Source of the DNA: Phialocephala subalpina
Lineage: Eukaryota; Ascomycota; Leotiomycetes; Helotiales; Mollisiaceae
DNA: 38,638 nt
NCBI GenBank assembly: GCA_900073065.1
Contig: FJOG01000036.1
Location: forward strand, 132,110-170,747
Direction: 5' to 3'
Numbering within the stretch: the first letter of the stretch is position 1; each line of letters starts with the position of its first letter. The notes beneath the pieces were generated by a model. It did not search any database, was not told the origin of the DNA, and saw nothing but the letters and a program-made list of their open reading frames with translations. Made by a program: the position numbers and the translations under genes. Below are positions 21,888-32,691 of the stretch, piece after piece.

Positions 21888-23721
21888 ATGTCTGCGCTAA
21901 TAAGGCTCGTCCCAGCATGCGTCCTTAGCGCCCTCGAGCTTCTTAGAGTCTTCTCCTCCCCCGCCAAGATGGCGGCGTTGTCCAAACCTTCCAAAATTGA
22001 GGTCGGCAATGCCAACGTGCACCCAGTTGTCACCGATCTGACCGTAAGCTTCTGCTCTCCAACCGACCCTCTTTCCACCTGCGCCCTCGACTCACCGAGA
22101 TGGCTCCGCATAGAGAACGACCTCTACCTACATACAGCTCATCAGACTGCGTGGCTGCAGATAGCGCAGGCGAGGGAAGGAGACCTTACTGCGGACGACT
22201 TGGTGGTTACGGAGATCAGAGTTGGCGAGCTGCATCCCAGCGCTGGCGCTGGCTCGGACAAGGAGAACTCATGGGAGCGTCGACCCGGCGGCATCTGGGT
22301 GTTAAGAAGCCCCTACACTGGCGACCGCCACCAGGCTGTGACGGCCGTGGACGTTCTCTTTGGTGTGGATGCAGTTGACCCGCGACCGCAATGGGTTCTC
22401 GTGGGAACACCGCTCCAGCTGGGCGCTCACCCTGAGGTACCAGTCGCAAGACTAACCGTACGGCAGGGCAGGGCGAAGCCGCGACCAGACGTCCCTCGGA
22501 TGCCACTGCGGGTCAAGGAGGACAGCAAGTTCAAGATTGTCCAGATTTCCGACACACACATGGTGACTGGTGTCGGGGTGTGCAAAGATGCCATGGATGC
22601 CCATGGGAAGCCTCTGCCTGAACACGGGGCTGACCCACTCACCGTAAACTTTCTTGGGGGAATTTTGGATGTCGAGAAACCAGACCTCGTGATTCTTACT
22701 GGAGATCAATTGCACCACGACATATTGGACAGTCAAACTACCCTTTTCAAGGTAGTTGCTCCTTTGATCGAGCGTTCAATCCCATACGCGGCCGTCTTTG
22801 GCAATCATGACGATGAGGGTGCTTACACATTATCGCGTGAGTCAATTTTTTTTCATAGCCCATAAACAGAGCAAACGATCGAGAACACACTCAGGATGAC
22901 AATTTGGCGAGCAGTATTCTGAAACGACAACTTGTGACTCTTGCTAACGAGATAGCATGGCAGGCACGGCACAGATGTCATTATATCAGGATCTACCATT
23001 TAGTCTTTGTCAGTCAGGCCCAGAGCGGGTTGACGGCGTAGGCAACTACTACCTTCAAATCTTCGCTCCTGAGCCATCACAACTCCCGTTATCGACTTTA
23101 TACTTCTTGGACTCGCACGGGCAAATACCGAGTAAGGTGCGAGATCCAGACTATGACCCAATTAAGCAAAGCCAAATCGACTGGTTCACATGCACTTCCC
23201 AGGCGCTGCGACAGGACCGCCGTGAGAAGGACAATAATCATCTGTCTCTAGCTTTCATACATATCCCAATTCCAGAATACGCAGACAGCGATCTCATAGT
23301 GCGGGGCGGCAAGCGAAGAGAACCAACCGAAGGACCAAGCTTCAATTCCCACTTCTACGATGCCTTGGCCCAAGAAGGCATAGCAGTATTAGGCTGTGGG
23401 CACGATCATGTGAATGACTTTTGCGCTCTTCGGCCACCAAAAGAGTCGCAGCAGGATGGCGACAAACCCCACGGCCCCTGGCTGTGCTACGGAGGGGGCA
23501 GTGGATTCGGAGGGTATTGCTCATACGGCGACAAGCGATATCACCGACGAACGCGGGTTTTCGAACTTGATACAAGGACTGGGGGCATCAAGACTTGGAA
23601 GCGGGTCGAATATGCTAGGGAGAGAATTGATGAGCTGGATCTTGTAGATAGCGGCAAGGTGGTCCACCCCGCTCCAGCTTATGATCTAGATGGAGGCACA
23701 GCTGCTCAGGCCGTATTATGA
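21888..23721 (+). CDS. DCR2: DCR2-like calcineurin-type metallophosphoesterase (2 exons, 568 aa)
   Basis: A phosphoesterase with two metal ions. In budding yeast the family member Dcr2 dephosphorylates Sic1 and antagonises Ire1 in the unfolded protein response. Exons 21888-22836 and 22964-23721; the intron is 127 bp, GT-AG, with a GCTAACG branch site. All catalytic blocks are present: QISDTHM (D222, H224), LTGDQLH (D273), FGNHDDEG (N306, H307, D308), HIPIPE (H416) and GCGHDHVND (H463, H465). Family-specific strings include GVGVCKDAMDA, LDVEKPDLVILTGDQ, LYFLDSHGQIPS, REPTEGPSFNSHFYDAL and CYGGGSGFGGY. The N-terminus has a hydrophobic stretch (LVPACVLSALELLRV) that could anchor or direct it to membranes. 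The ATG at 21888 was chosen because the frame upstream has no ATG and runs into AT-rich DNA. Intact and probably functional. Confidence 0.92.
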
Positions 23722-24792
23722 ATTGAAGCCGGTCTCTAGCTCTCTTACCAGTAGCAGTGGCTGTAAGTGATGGCTCTGAGCTAGGCATAAACACTTGACT
23801 TGATACTCAACCACTTCCTCAATGGCCAAGTTATTAGATGCCACAGCGGCCGGAGTCCCCTGAGCATGCAACCGATCCTTTCCACTTCGGGGGTCAAATG
23901 GCTTCAGATCAAATGACGGGAAATGTAGTCGAGTTAAGTCGACTTCGAAAGTGGAAATGCGATATTGCGGTCAAATTTGTCTAATGGGTTTATGGTAAGT
24001 GTAGGTGCTGTGTGGAAGATTCGCTAACCTGCTGGACTGGTTTTTGGAGGAACCAATGCCGATATTTTAAGCAATTTGTTGACAACGGCGGCAAGATTAT
24101 CTACTTCTCAACACGCTCCAATTTCACGTGCCTCTAGAGTGCTTGAAACGGTTCTTCTTTTGAATGATAAACCTGTCTCGCTCAGCTTGCTCGCCGGCGC
24201 GAACTCCGAGTCGCTGCCTTCGACATGTTCCACAAGTTCGAGTAAGAACTGGGACTCCAGCCTTCGACCCCGAGGGTTTGAGACGTACATCCGAGTAAAA
24301 GTTGAAAATGCACATATCAAAGGTGCTTTATTCGGTGGACCCGTGCTTCTGTCGACGTTTCATATAGCTGGAGAAAGTGAAACTTCAACACTCCTATCCG
24401 GGCTGCTTTCTTTGATCGGAATTGAAAATTGTATCTCGGCCCGGGAGCCTGCATTTTCCAGAATGTAGGCCAAACTTTCAATAAGGCGAGCCCGACGTTT
24501 TCAAGTCGGGACGGAGGAAAGACAACCATACAGGTTGATCGCAAAGAAGGACGATCCCATGTGAGAAATCTCTTGCAACTTTGCAATCACATATCAGTGC
24601 AACATAACTCACACCGAATACACACAGACTTTCGGAAACGCACCCCCTTGGCTTCTCAGTCACTCAGTTTGCTACACAATCATGCAGTTATCCAATCATG
24701 CACACACAAATAGCATGGTATCCCGTTGCCCATCCCCGCATATCAACAACCTCCCGGATTCATGATTGACTTCCTCTCCATCCAAAACAACA
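23722..24792. other. Intergenic, nothing recognised
   Basis: A 130-codon plus-strand frame at 24076-24468 and overlapping minus-strand frames have no recognisable domain or good gene structure. I do not call a gene. Confidence 0.35.
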
Positions 24793-25278
24793 TTACGATC
24801 TAGCAGCTTCCAGCTCCAGCTCTAATTGTCGAATTCTCTCACTCTGACCTTGCGCCCCCGATCTAACCTTTATCTTCAAGGTATCGACTTCCTGCGCCAG
24901 CTTCCCAATCTTCTCGCTCTGCGCATTGATCGTCTTTGTCTGTGCCTCTAGCAAGTTCTTAATCTGTTCCAGAGAGCTTTCCACAGATCCATTATCCGAC
25001 GAAGAGAAGGTCGGAATGGCGGCAGGGGGAGGCGAAGCAAGCGGTGATTGATATGGTCGGGGTGCAGGTTGAGATATTGGCTCGGGCTTTGGTGGGGAAG
25101 TTTTCATTGGGGACACTTTGACTGGAGAGAGTGGCTTTGCCTTGACTGCCGGCACCAGAAGGGGGCTGAGAAGAGGGCTCAATGATGCCGCATCCGTACT
25201 AGAGGAAGCGGGGTCAAGCCATATTAATTCGCCAAACGTTACCCCAGATACTTCACTATTCCAGGGAGCTTTCAACAA
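24793..25278 (-). pseudogene. Orphan coronin-like C-terminal tail (proline-rich linker plus coiled coil)
   Basis: The last 60 residues read SLEQIKNLLEAQTKTI, AQSEKIGKLAQEVDTLK and SERIRQLELELEAARS, then stop. This looks like the trimerising coiled coil that ends fungal coronins, which regulate actin and Arp2/3. Before it is a P/S/K-rich linker (KPLSPVKVSPMKTSPPKPE, SPLASPPPAAIPTF) like coronin's unique region. The first 35 residues (LKAPWNSEVSGVTFGELIW) are not coronin. The WD40 propeller, which should be about 400 residues, is absent upstream. The frame opens after a TAA at about 25312 and has no ATG. It is therefore a partial duplicate or gene fragment, or the tail of a novel protein with an unseen upstream exon. 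Which is unresolved. Confidence 0.5.
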
Positions 25279-25692
25279 GTCTAGGAAAAGGGGTCGGAAT
25301 ATGGAATCACGTTAACGAATAGCTGCACTAGCCACAAGTCAATTTGACGCAAGGGGTTTTGAGAAAGTTGTACTGTACAACAAAAACTATCAAAGCAAAT
25401 CACCTATCGAGATCGACCTTACCATTCTGTTGTAGTTCTCTTCCTAATGTCTTCCAATTCTCTACTGCTTGCTGAGGAGCTCAGCCGTATAGGGGCTTCC
25501 AGCATGTGATTCAGAGGGTTTAGGGGATTCGCCCTCATAACCACGTGTTAGCACTCAAAAGTCAAGCGAGCGGCTCACTACCAATTTTCTAGCACGCTAC
25601 AGAAACGTACGGTCTTCACCAAACATCCACATACAATCCTCCAGCAAAGCAATTACTTTCCAAACCAACTCTGTTCCACCTAGAATCTCTCC
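25279..25692. other. Intergenic, nothing recognised
   Basis: Searched on both strands for the missing WD40 part of coronin without success. No other gene is seen. Confidence 0.35.
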
Positions 25693-26156
25693 ATGGCTCC
25701 AGATCCAAACCGAAAGCCTCGCAAAAAGCCCCCAGGCCGGGACGCCAAGGTAGCTCAAATGCGTCACATTCAAGCAACACCAACTTTTCTCGAAGCAAAC
25801 CGCCCCGTCTACAGATTTTGAGACGACCTGACGAGCGAAATCGCCAGTATATTCAACCCACTCCATACCGGTTACTGGGGCTTCGACGCTTCGTCCTCTA
25901 TCGTACCGTGTACAACACCACCACCGTATCAGACGCCCAATTCCAGGCCGCGATCGCGAAACTCAATGATTACGTAGACACGGGGGTGAATGGGGAGTGG
26001 GTGGCTGGAGAAGGAGATCCCTTGTATCATGGATGGATGAGGTTCAATGTTGGTCAGTGGATGTGGATATACGATTCCTTGGAGAGCTCGAGAGTGTATC
26101 AAACCTGGTGTGGTAGAATGTGTGGGGAGAATAACTTGGGAGAGTTTGTTTATTAG
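25693..26156 (+). pseudogene. Broken hypothetical gene with TGA and an 8-bp duplication frameshift
   Basis: ATG at 25693 (context CTCCATGGCT) opens a lysine/proline-rich N-terminus (DPNRKPRKKPPGRD), then a TGA at codon 43 (25819-25821). The same frame then continues with DDLTSEIASIFNPL and TGYWGF. At about 25878-25893 GCTTCGAC is followed by GCTTCGTC. This near-perfect 8-bp tandem duplication shifts the frame to one reading FVLYRTVYNTTTVSDAQFQ, AAIAKLNDYVDTGV and MWIYDSLESSRVYQ, ending at TAG 26154-26156. Removing one 8-bp copy would join YWGF to VLYRTVY. The WGFxxYRTxY string followed by a xxDxQxxxxxxKLxxYV pattern resembles a family of uncharacterised ascomycete proteins. No function known. 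One nonsense codon plus one frameshift point to a pseudogene. Confidence 0.6.
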
Positions 26157-26321
26157 ATGAATGACCAAGTCTGCCATAGTGTGAGCTTTTGTCAATTTTG
26201 AAAGTGGAAAACAACCTGTTCATGCACTCCGGTCCTTGACCATATCGCAAGACGCGGCGACCATCATCCCTGCGAGGCAGTGTAAATGAAAATCCTGGAG
26301 TTTTAATTTACCAAAAAGTCT

Positions 26322-26717
26322 TTACGTCTGACTTCCAGCCAATCCTGTTGTGTCTATGAACACATCTTCCACCTCGGCGCCCAGATCGGCCAGATCCCCC
26401 ATGGCTTGCTTCGATATTGGATCGGTCAAAGGGCCACACGCATAGCAGTAATGCCTGTTGTTAGCACGAAGCAAACTTGGTATTAGATAATCTTCAATCC
26501 ACCCATCCCGGAGGCCGACGAATTCAACAATATCTCTGGTCTCATCGAAGTATGATCGCTCGATTTCGCCCAGCGCGGTACGAATGTCGTTTGCAATTTC
26601 CGGCATGAATCCGAGTACAGTATCATCTGAGATGTATTTGAAGACACTCGCGAGCTGGGATTCGTTAGTTGGGAACAGAAATGAGGGACGCTTTGGATAC
26701 GATCCCCCCTTAATCAC
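26322..26717 (-). other. Open reading frame of 131 codons, hypothetical or partial
   Basis: Coding-like protein (NESQLASVFKYISDDTV, DIVEFVGLRDGWIEDYL, GDLADLGAEVEDVFIDT) with no recognised family. It opens at GTG directly after a CCTAG that could be a 3' splice site, so an upstream exon is likely. A short ATG frame at about 26800 (MEIQKVFLCSAPS) with a GTGAGG donor does not join in the right phase. Real coding status is uncertain. Confidence 0.35.
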
Positions 26718-26900
26718 CTAGGCGAGTCGTGTTTTAGCGAGTCACGCGTTCCCTCACCTGGAGGGGGCGCTACACAGAAAAACTTTCTGAATCTCCATCC
26801 TAATTGCCAGCTACCGACAAATCTCACTTTCTAAACACCGAGCAGCAGAGCCTCGTTACGCTATAATTGTTGCCTAACAGGCCTTCATAAAGGGTGGGAG

Positions 26901-26917
26901 GACGCCACAGTGGCGTC
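26901..26917. promoter_or_regulatory. Perfect 8-bp palindrome with one central base
   Basis: GACGCCAC and GTGGCGTC flank a single A. A 17-bp site of this symmetry is suitable for a homodimeric regulator. It lies in a non-coding stretch between 26720 and 27487. No regulator is known for it. Confidence 0.3.
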
Positions 26918-26919
26918 GC

Positions 26920-27487
26920 ACTCAAGCACCAATCAGCATCGAACATATCCAGAATCCAGCCTCGAAGTGGTCACGAGGCAAAAATATTTGGACCCCAACG
27001 TCCTAGAATAGATACTAAGCCTCATCTGACGGTATCCAATGACTCGGGAGCCTGGAATGTTCCACTGTGCCAGCAACATATCATGGCGCGGTGCACCCTT
27101 TCGCCGCTTCTGAACGCAACCGGTCCCGGAATTCCTGCCATGGTGTCACGATGGTTATGTCAGGTTTGGATGTGAGTACTCGTTTTGCTGACCTTGGAGG
27201 GTGTGATCGAGTGCTGATGACTAGTCAGAGGCTGAATTTCAAAGCTGGCTATGATGGTCGAAGGTATAAGTTGATGCAAAACTTCCCCTAAAATTTGAGT
27301 TTCCACCTCTCCTACGCATTCAAATCATACAAGCTCAAGCACAGTCGTTACTAGGCAACTTTAACAGAACACGAACACGAGAACTCCAGCACTCGTAATT
27401 TTCCTTCGGATACAATATCAAACAACAACCAGACACTCTATCTAAACACACTTTACGGTTCAGCCCAACTTACAAATCCAACAATCA
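26920..27487. other. Intergenic, nothing recognised apart from a leader-like end
   Basis: No domain-bearing frame. The last 100 bp are A/C-rich (CAACAACCAG, CCAACTTACAAATCCAAC), like the 5' leader of a fungal gene, and run into the small ORF at 27488. Confidence 0.35.
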
Positions 27488-27754
27488 ATGGTATCCCGTC
27501 GTTCTTGTTACCTTTGCGGCATTTGGACAAGAACAACATTCAGCACTTGTGACCGCTGCTGGCTGGCAGGAAGGCGGAGACGCGAGACCGAAGCCCTGCT
27601 TTACTGCCCTCGATACGCGCACGAACCTTTTATTTACACCATTGAGCGCCCAAGAGATCATACCTATGGAGGGTTAGGATATGGTGATGGGAACGGATGG
27701 GAGGAGCGCTACTACAGATATCGCCGAAGATATCATAGCTCTCGCTACTGTTAG
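27488..27754 (+). CDS. Small cysteine/arginine-rich protein with two CxxC pairs (88 aa)
   Basis: ATG in good context (AATCAATGG) after an A/C-rich leader. Residues 7-10 are CYLC and 21-24 are CDRC, so CxxC-x10-CxxC could bind a zinc ion as a minimal zinc ribbon. A further C lies near residue 40. The C-terminal third is rich in R, Y and G (GYGDGNGWEERYYRYRRR). No signal peptide. Family unknown. A short gene that chance could explain, but the leader and paired CxxC favour a real one. Confidence 0.5.
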   Translation: MVSRRSCYLCGIWTRTTFSTCDRCWLAGRRRRETEALLYCPRYAHEPFIYTIERPRDHTYGGLGYGDGNGWEERYYRYRRRYHSSRYC

Positions 27755-28088
27755 ATAAGGAGGAAGGGTTGAAGAGCGCACGCGAAATCTGAGGAGGAAG
27801 CGGAGTTGAGAGGAGGTTTTGATTGGACTCGGTTTTTGTTTGGGCATTTCTATCGTTCTTTACTGTACTTTGATCCATCTTTATTGCCCCTTATAATGTC
27901 AGAATACTTTTTTAAGAATTTGATCAATGGGGGATGTCACGATCTCAGATGATTCTTTGACTTGGTCACCAATCCGACTAGTCTTTGAAGCCTTCAAACA
28001 ATAACATCAAGAAACTGGTTTGGAACGTTGGAACGTTGACTCGTTCCATGATTCATGAGGTTCTCCATTGTCGTAGGCCAAAAATCTA

Positions 28089-28861
28089 CTAGCTAGAATA
28101 TGCAGGAGGCAAATCGACACCCTTTGAGGACACATTGAAAGTTGCTCCCTGTAGATCTCCATGAAAGTGTACCGTTCGCTTGTCCTTCTTCCTCCAGCAT
28201 TTGAAGAAACCCCATACACCACTGATGATGACGAAGATAGAGGCTATCGGACCCACGATCGCTGAAAGAGTTGTCATGGACAGTTCTCCACCACCACCTC
28301 CAGCAGGCGCTGATACGACTTGGTCTTGGTTAGTCGTGCCCCCAGAATCAGGCACGTATCCCGGGCTATAGAAACATCCGCCTGTATACTCCTGGTGCAG
28401 CCGTTCCGCGGCTTGAGTCTGAATCATCAGAGAGCCTGGTGTCAGACAAGTCGTTAAGTTGGTGAACGTCTCGTTCAAGCGACAGAAACAATTCCTCGTT
28501 ATCGTCGGAGCGGGTGGGTCGGGCTGTTAAAGACAGGGCACCAAGCTGGAATGATTGCATCGCGAATACATGCTCAAGAGCATGCTGGCAGCGTGCTGAA
28601 ATCAACCAGTTGTGGTGAGGGGCAGATCTTATCGAACCAATCTTCAAGACCGAACCAGTCTTGTCCTATGCAGCTTTGGCTTGCACAGTTGATGGGTGCT
28701 AATGCTTGATTGCAGAAGCAGTCTTTCGTGAATTGAGCGCAGCCGATGCTGGAGGAGTGGAACGGGAAGCAAGCGTTGCGTGCGCAGCCAGGAATGTTGG
28801 AGAAATCGATGTTTGCTGAGGCTATTGAGACTGGGATGACCAGAAGTAAAGAGGAAAGCAT
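28089..28861 (-). pseudogene. Double-CFEM-like membrane protein gene, disrupted
   Basis: ATG at 28861 starts a signal peptide (MLSSLLLVIPVSIASA). Module 1 follows with eight cysteines spaced Cx4Cx9Cx6CxCx8Cx4Cx15C (NIPGCARNAC, KDCFCNQ, KIC), close to the CFEM pattern used in fungal surface and haem-binding proteins. Module 2 begins DFSTLPACS and is cut by TGA at 28574-28576 before ACIRDAIIPAWC. After a further frame change (about 28510-28520) it resumes as TRNCFCRLNETFTNLTTC. A single transmembrane helix (AIVGPIASIFVIISGVWGFF) and a short basic tail (KCWRKKDKR) end the protein at 28089. TGA could come from CGA by one C-to-T change. A 46-bp intron could explain the frame change but not the TGA. 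Head to head with a related gene at 29127. Confidence 0.65.
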
Positions 28862-29126
28862 CGTGATTTGAACTGAATGGACGGAGCAGATCAAAGTCTT
28901 TTGGCAGCGCGAACACTCTACAGGAAAATAACAGACTGAGAAAAATTAACGGCGAGAGGAAAGTAGACTACATGAACCCGGCGAGAAATTGTACAGCAGC
29001 CTCACGGACATGCTGATCAAGCCTACTGCAAGCCACCGGCGCAAAGCAAAGCGACATCAGGCAGGGTGAGGACTGGCTACAAAAAGAAACTCGAAATCCT
29101 GCTGCGTCTCAGCGGGCAAGACTTAA

Positions 29127-30032
29127 GTGCGGGAGCCTTGTCTTGCAGACTCGGATTTTCCATTCGAAATTACTCACAAGTCCTCCTCAAAATACAGTTC
29201 CTATCCGACAAGTGGAAGGGAAAATTTCAATCAACCGAATTCCACGGTCATTGCGCGGGTTCAGATATATCGTATTCTTCCGTTCATCTGTACTGTCAGA
29301 GCGACCGGAAACCTCGGGGCTAGGAACGACGTCAACACATCAACGGCTCCCCAGTGCATTGTTGCAGACTGTGTCGCATCTGATGCATTCTCCATGAATC
29401 GCCTAGGATGTATCGATAACTCCCTCACAACGAATTGCTTTTGTCACGAAGCCGTCACACCTCTCCGATGCGTCTCTGAAGGACCCTCTGACGAAAAAAA
29501 TTGTTGGGCAGAAGCAGAAGACTGGATGCCGGACATATGCGGCGGCGCAAACTATGTGAATCCTCCGACAACGCCGCACTGTGTTGCGGATTGTTTTCTT
29601 TTATACTTGGCTAGCCTTGGTTGTGGTTTCTCGAATGGTACAGCGACTGGGAACTGCTTTTGCAAAGTCGCTCAGCCGGATACGAAATTGGAACTTCAAA
29701 CGAAGATGAATCAATGCCAGAGAGCTGGATGTTGGAAAAGCATGAGCCCGGCATTTTCATACCAGCCACGGAAAGACAGTATTTGCGCATTGGGTGTTGA
29801 CAAAGAGTACGATCAGGATGCGTACAATAAACATGTTGGGGCTGTGAAGAAAGGTCGGACTGCGGCTTTGGTTCTTGTTCCACTCCTCGAAGCTGTACTC
29901 GCGGGGATCATTGTAGAGAATATGTGCAGATATAATGATGGAGAGGGCTTCTTGTGGTGGTGCTTTATGACCGTTCTCATTGCCGGGCTGCTATGTATAT
30001 TGATTCTAGTTCCACTTTATGTAGCACTGTAG
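29127..30032 (+). CDS. Double-CFEM-like membrane protein, 5' end unresolved
   Basis: The frame opens after TAA at 29124 but has no ATG before the first cysteine module; the first ATG (29394) lies inside module 1. Module 1 (PQCIVADC, LGCIDN, NCFCHE, RCVSE, NCWAEAEDW, DICGG) and module 2 (PHCVADC, LGCGFSN, NCFCK, NQCQRAGC, DSICALG) each have eight cysteines with the central CFC of CFEM-like domains. Two hydrophobic helices end the protein (ALVLVPLLEAVLAGIIVENM and WCFMTVLIAGLLCILILVPL). The segment before module 1 (RILPFICTVRATGNLG) looks like a degraded signal peptide. Either an upstream exon supplies the start or the 5' end has decayed. The divergent neighbour has the same domain plan, so the two are probably an inverted duplicate pair. 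CFEM-type proteins act at the cell surface in adhesion, iron/haem uptake or host contact. Confidence 0.6.
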   Translation: MREPCLADSDFPFEITHKSSSKYSSYPTSGRENFNQPNSTVIARVQIYRILPFICTVRATGNLGARNDVNTSTAPQCIVADCVASDAFSMNRLGCIDNSLTTNCFCHEAVTPLRCVSEGPSDEKNCWAEAEDWMPDICGGANYVNPPTTPHCVADCFLLYLASLGCGFSNGTATGNCFCKVAQPDTKLELQTKMNQCQRAGCWKSMSPAFSYQPRKDSICALGVDKEYDQDAYNKHVGAVKKGRTAALVLVPLLEAVLAGIIVENMCRYNDGEGFLWWCFMTVLIAGLLCILILVPLYVAL

Positions 30033-31099
30033 AGGCGAATAATTCCTACCGTCAAACTTGAAGGTCGACCATGGCGGGGCAAATGATTCATAGAAGCTGG
30101 GGAGTGAGAAGAGTAGGTCGTCGACACCACGGGCTGAAGCAAAGACACATTGCAAATTTCACACAGCATTATACTTCAGGGCAGGAACTCAGATAGCAAT
30201 AAAGGCACCTCAAAAACAAACGCCAATCGAGACTATAAAAGTCCAAAAAATGAAACAGCCATATCTCAAGATCGGGTCTTCAACCTACCAGTTCCCATCC
30301 TCGATATAAGCAAATGCCACAGCTTCAACTCCGCTCATGAATCATCACTTGCTGACAACAACAACGAGGTCCCCTCATCGTCGCTACAGGTGCAGGGTAC
30401 GCTAATCCGATTGGCCGCGTGACATATTCCACACATATATTCAGTCTTGCTGTTCATGTTGAACTACGAACATTAGATGTTGAACTTGTGGTGTACATGT
30501 ACCACGCTAGTGTAACGCAAGAGGGGTATCTATACGTACTGCATTGTAGGAGATGAGTTGATATGTCTTTGGTAGTAGCGCAATTCCAAGGAGACTCGAA
30601 ACAGGGTTCGAAAGCTGAACGACTTGTTCAGAGGAGGAATTTGCAGGGTTTGTTTTGAGCTCTTGGAGGTAATGGCTGACTTATTGAGGATTTACTGTAG
30701 AGAGAGAAGAAGCGGGGAGGTTTGAGCTTTACCCAATTTCAGGTCCTCGCATTCAAAGGCCAATCAGGAAAGGAGCCACTTATTGCCTAATCCAGGCACC
30801 GAGAACTTATCCCGAGAGTGGCCGATGGAGTTTCGGTTTGTCTCGAGGACGAATCTGTGGCTTCTCTTTTGTGACTCCAGACACTGAAAATCTGCTAGTC
30901 TTATTATCGTGGGAATAGCAAAATGAATGGTTCCAGACTCCAGATTCCCAAGGAAGTTGTTGATGATTCGTCGCCCAAGTAAAATAAACGAGCAACCAAT
31001 AAGGTTCAAAACAAAAGTGGATCTCTTCAGAGCCTTCTAAGAGACGTCCATGCAAAGCGAAAATCCCTGCAGACCGAAATGTAACCCCTGTAAGTCTGA
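30033..31099. other. Intergenic, nothing recognised
   Basis: Unique sequence between the CFEM-like gene and the next AT-rich block. Several short frames show no domain. No RNA gene recognised. Confidence 0.4.
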
Positions 31100-32690
31100 T
31101 TAAAACATTAGTTTCTTAATAATGAATAAATTTCTTTGTTTTTATATCCAAGGGTTTATTCTATTAGTTTATATTTTATATTTTATATAATTATTTTCTT
31201 AAAAATTTAAAATTAAAATATATAATTATATTTTATTTTTATTATTTATATTATATTATTATTATTCTTAATAATCTTCTTATAATTCAAAACTTTTATA
31301 ATATTTAGAATAATTATCCTAATAAATATATAAAATATTATTTTTTTATTTAATTCAAAATATAAAAATTTTCTTAAAAGGAATTAATTAACGGGTTTTA
31401 AATTTTTATAATATTAATTATAAAGCTTCAAATTATATAATCTTCAAATATATATTAATTTATAAAATATTTTTATAATTCTTATAATATTATATTTATA
31501 TTATAATAATAAAGTTTTTTTTATAATTCTAATTATTCGATTTACGCGAATTATTTTATTAATTCGTTAATTATTTTATTAATTCCAAAAACCAGTTTAT
31601 AATTTTAAAAACTAATTAAAAACCAATTTAAATTAATATAAAAAATATTTTCTTATAAGATTATAAAATTAATTAAATGTATTTAAATAATGTTTTCCAT
31701 TTTTAAATATAATAATTAATTATTATAATATAAACTATTGAATAATTATTTTCGTTTTTCGGAATAATATAATTATTTATTAATATTAAATCTTTAAATC
31801 GAATTTCTTTCGCATTGGTATAATTATTTCTCGACGTTAAACTTTTTATCGGGTTACGTATAAACCTTATTAATAATTTAATATTCTTCGGATATATTCT
31901 TATTTAATTAATTATAATACTTAAAATTTAAATTTTATAATAATTAATTTATTTTGCAAAATTCATTTTAAATAAAATAATTACGAATAATAAAACCCAT
32001 AATTAGTTAATAAGTAAGTAAATAAGTAAATAAATAAAAAGGAAATAAATAAATAAAATTCTAAGGTTTAAAACACTTGTATATAAGGTTTTAATATTCC
32101 TTAGCAAAAAAGTTAATACTTAAAACATTAAATAATCATTATAATTAATATTTTACTAAAGTATATTATATAATTTTTACTTAATATATTAAATTGTATT
32201 AAACCGATTCTTAATATAACTTTTAATTTCTAAGATATAATAAAATAAAACTATGATTTTTATATGTAATCCGAGGAATCCAATGTAATTTTTATAATCT
32301 TTAATTACTCTCGCGTACTTCGAATCTTAAAAAAAATTTGGTATTATATATTCCTATTATATTTATATTATTTTATAATTCCTTGAAAATTATTTTTTAT
32401 TATTTTTATTTTTATTTTTATTTATTTCGATTAAATAAATAATAATAAGAATATATATTTTAATAAAATCGATATTAATAAACTAATTATATAATTTGAA
32501 AGGAAATATAAAATAATATATAATATAATTATCTAATTAAATATATATTAGGAAATAAATATTATATATTATATATTATATATATTTAATCGTAATATTA
32601 TATTTTTTTCCAATTAATAATTACTATTCGCTTAGAAATACTTCAAAAACGAATACGGATTACAGATTACAAATTGCAGATTATTATCAC
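31100..32690. repeat. 1.6-kb AT-rich block, probably a RIP-mutated repeat
   Basis: Extremely A+T-rich with no open frames. Includes a TAAG/TAAA tetranucleotide run at about 32010-32058 and an ATTATATATTATAT run at about 32560-32585. Ends abruptly beside the LTR-like segment at 32692. Confidence 0.75.
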
Positions 32691-32691
32691 G

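Noticed and set aside
24076..24468. 130-codon plus-strand frame.
   Set aside because: Low similarity to any known fold, overlapped by two minus-strand frames of similar quality, no leader or intron signals.
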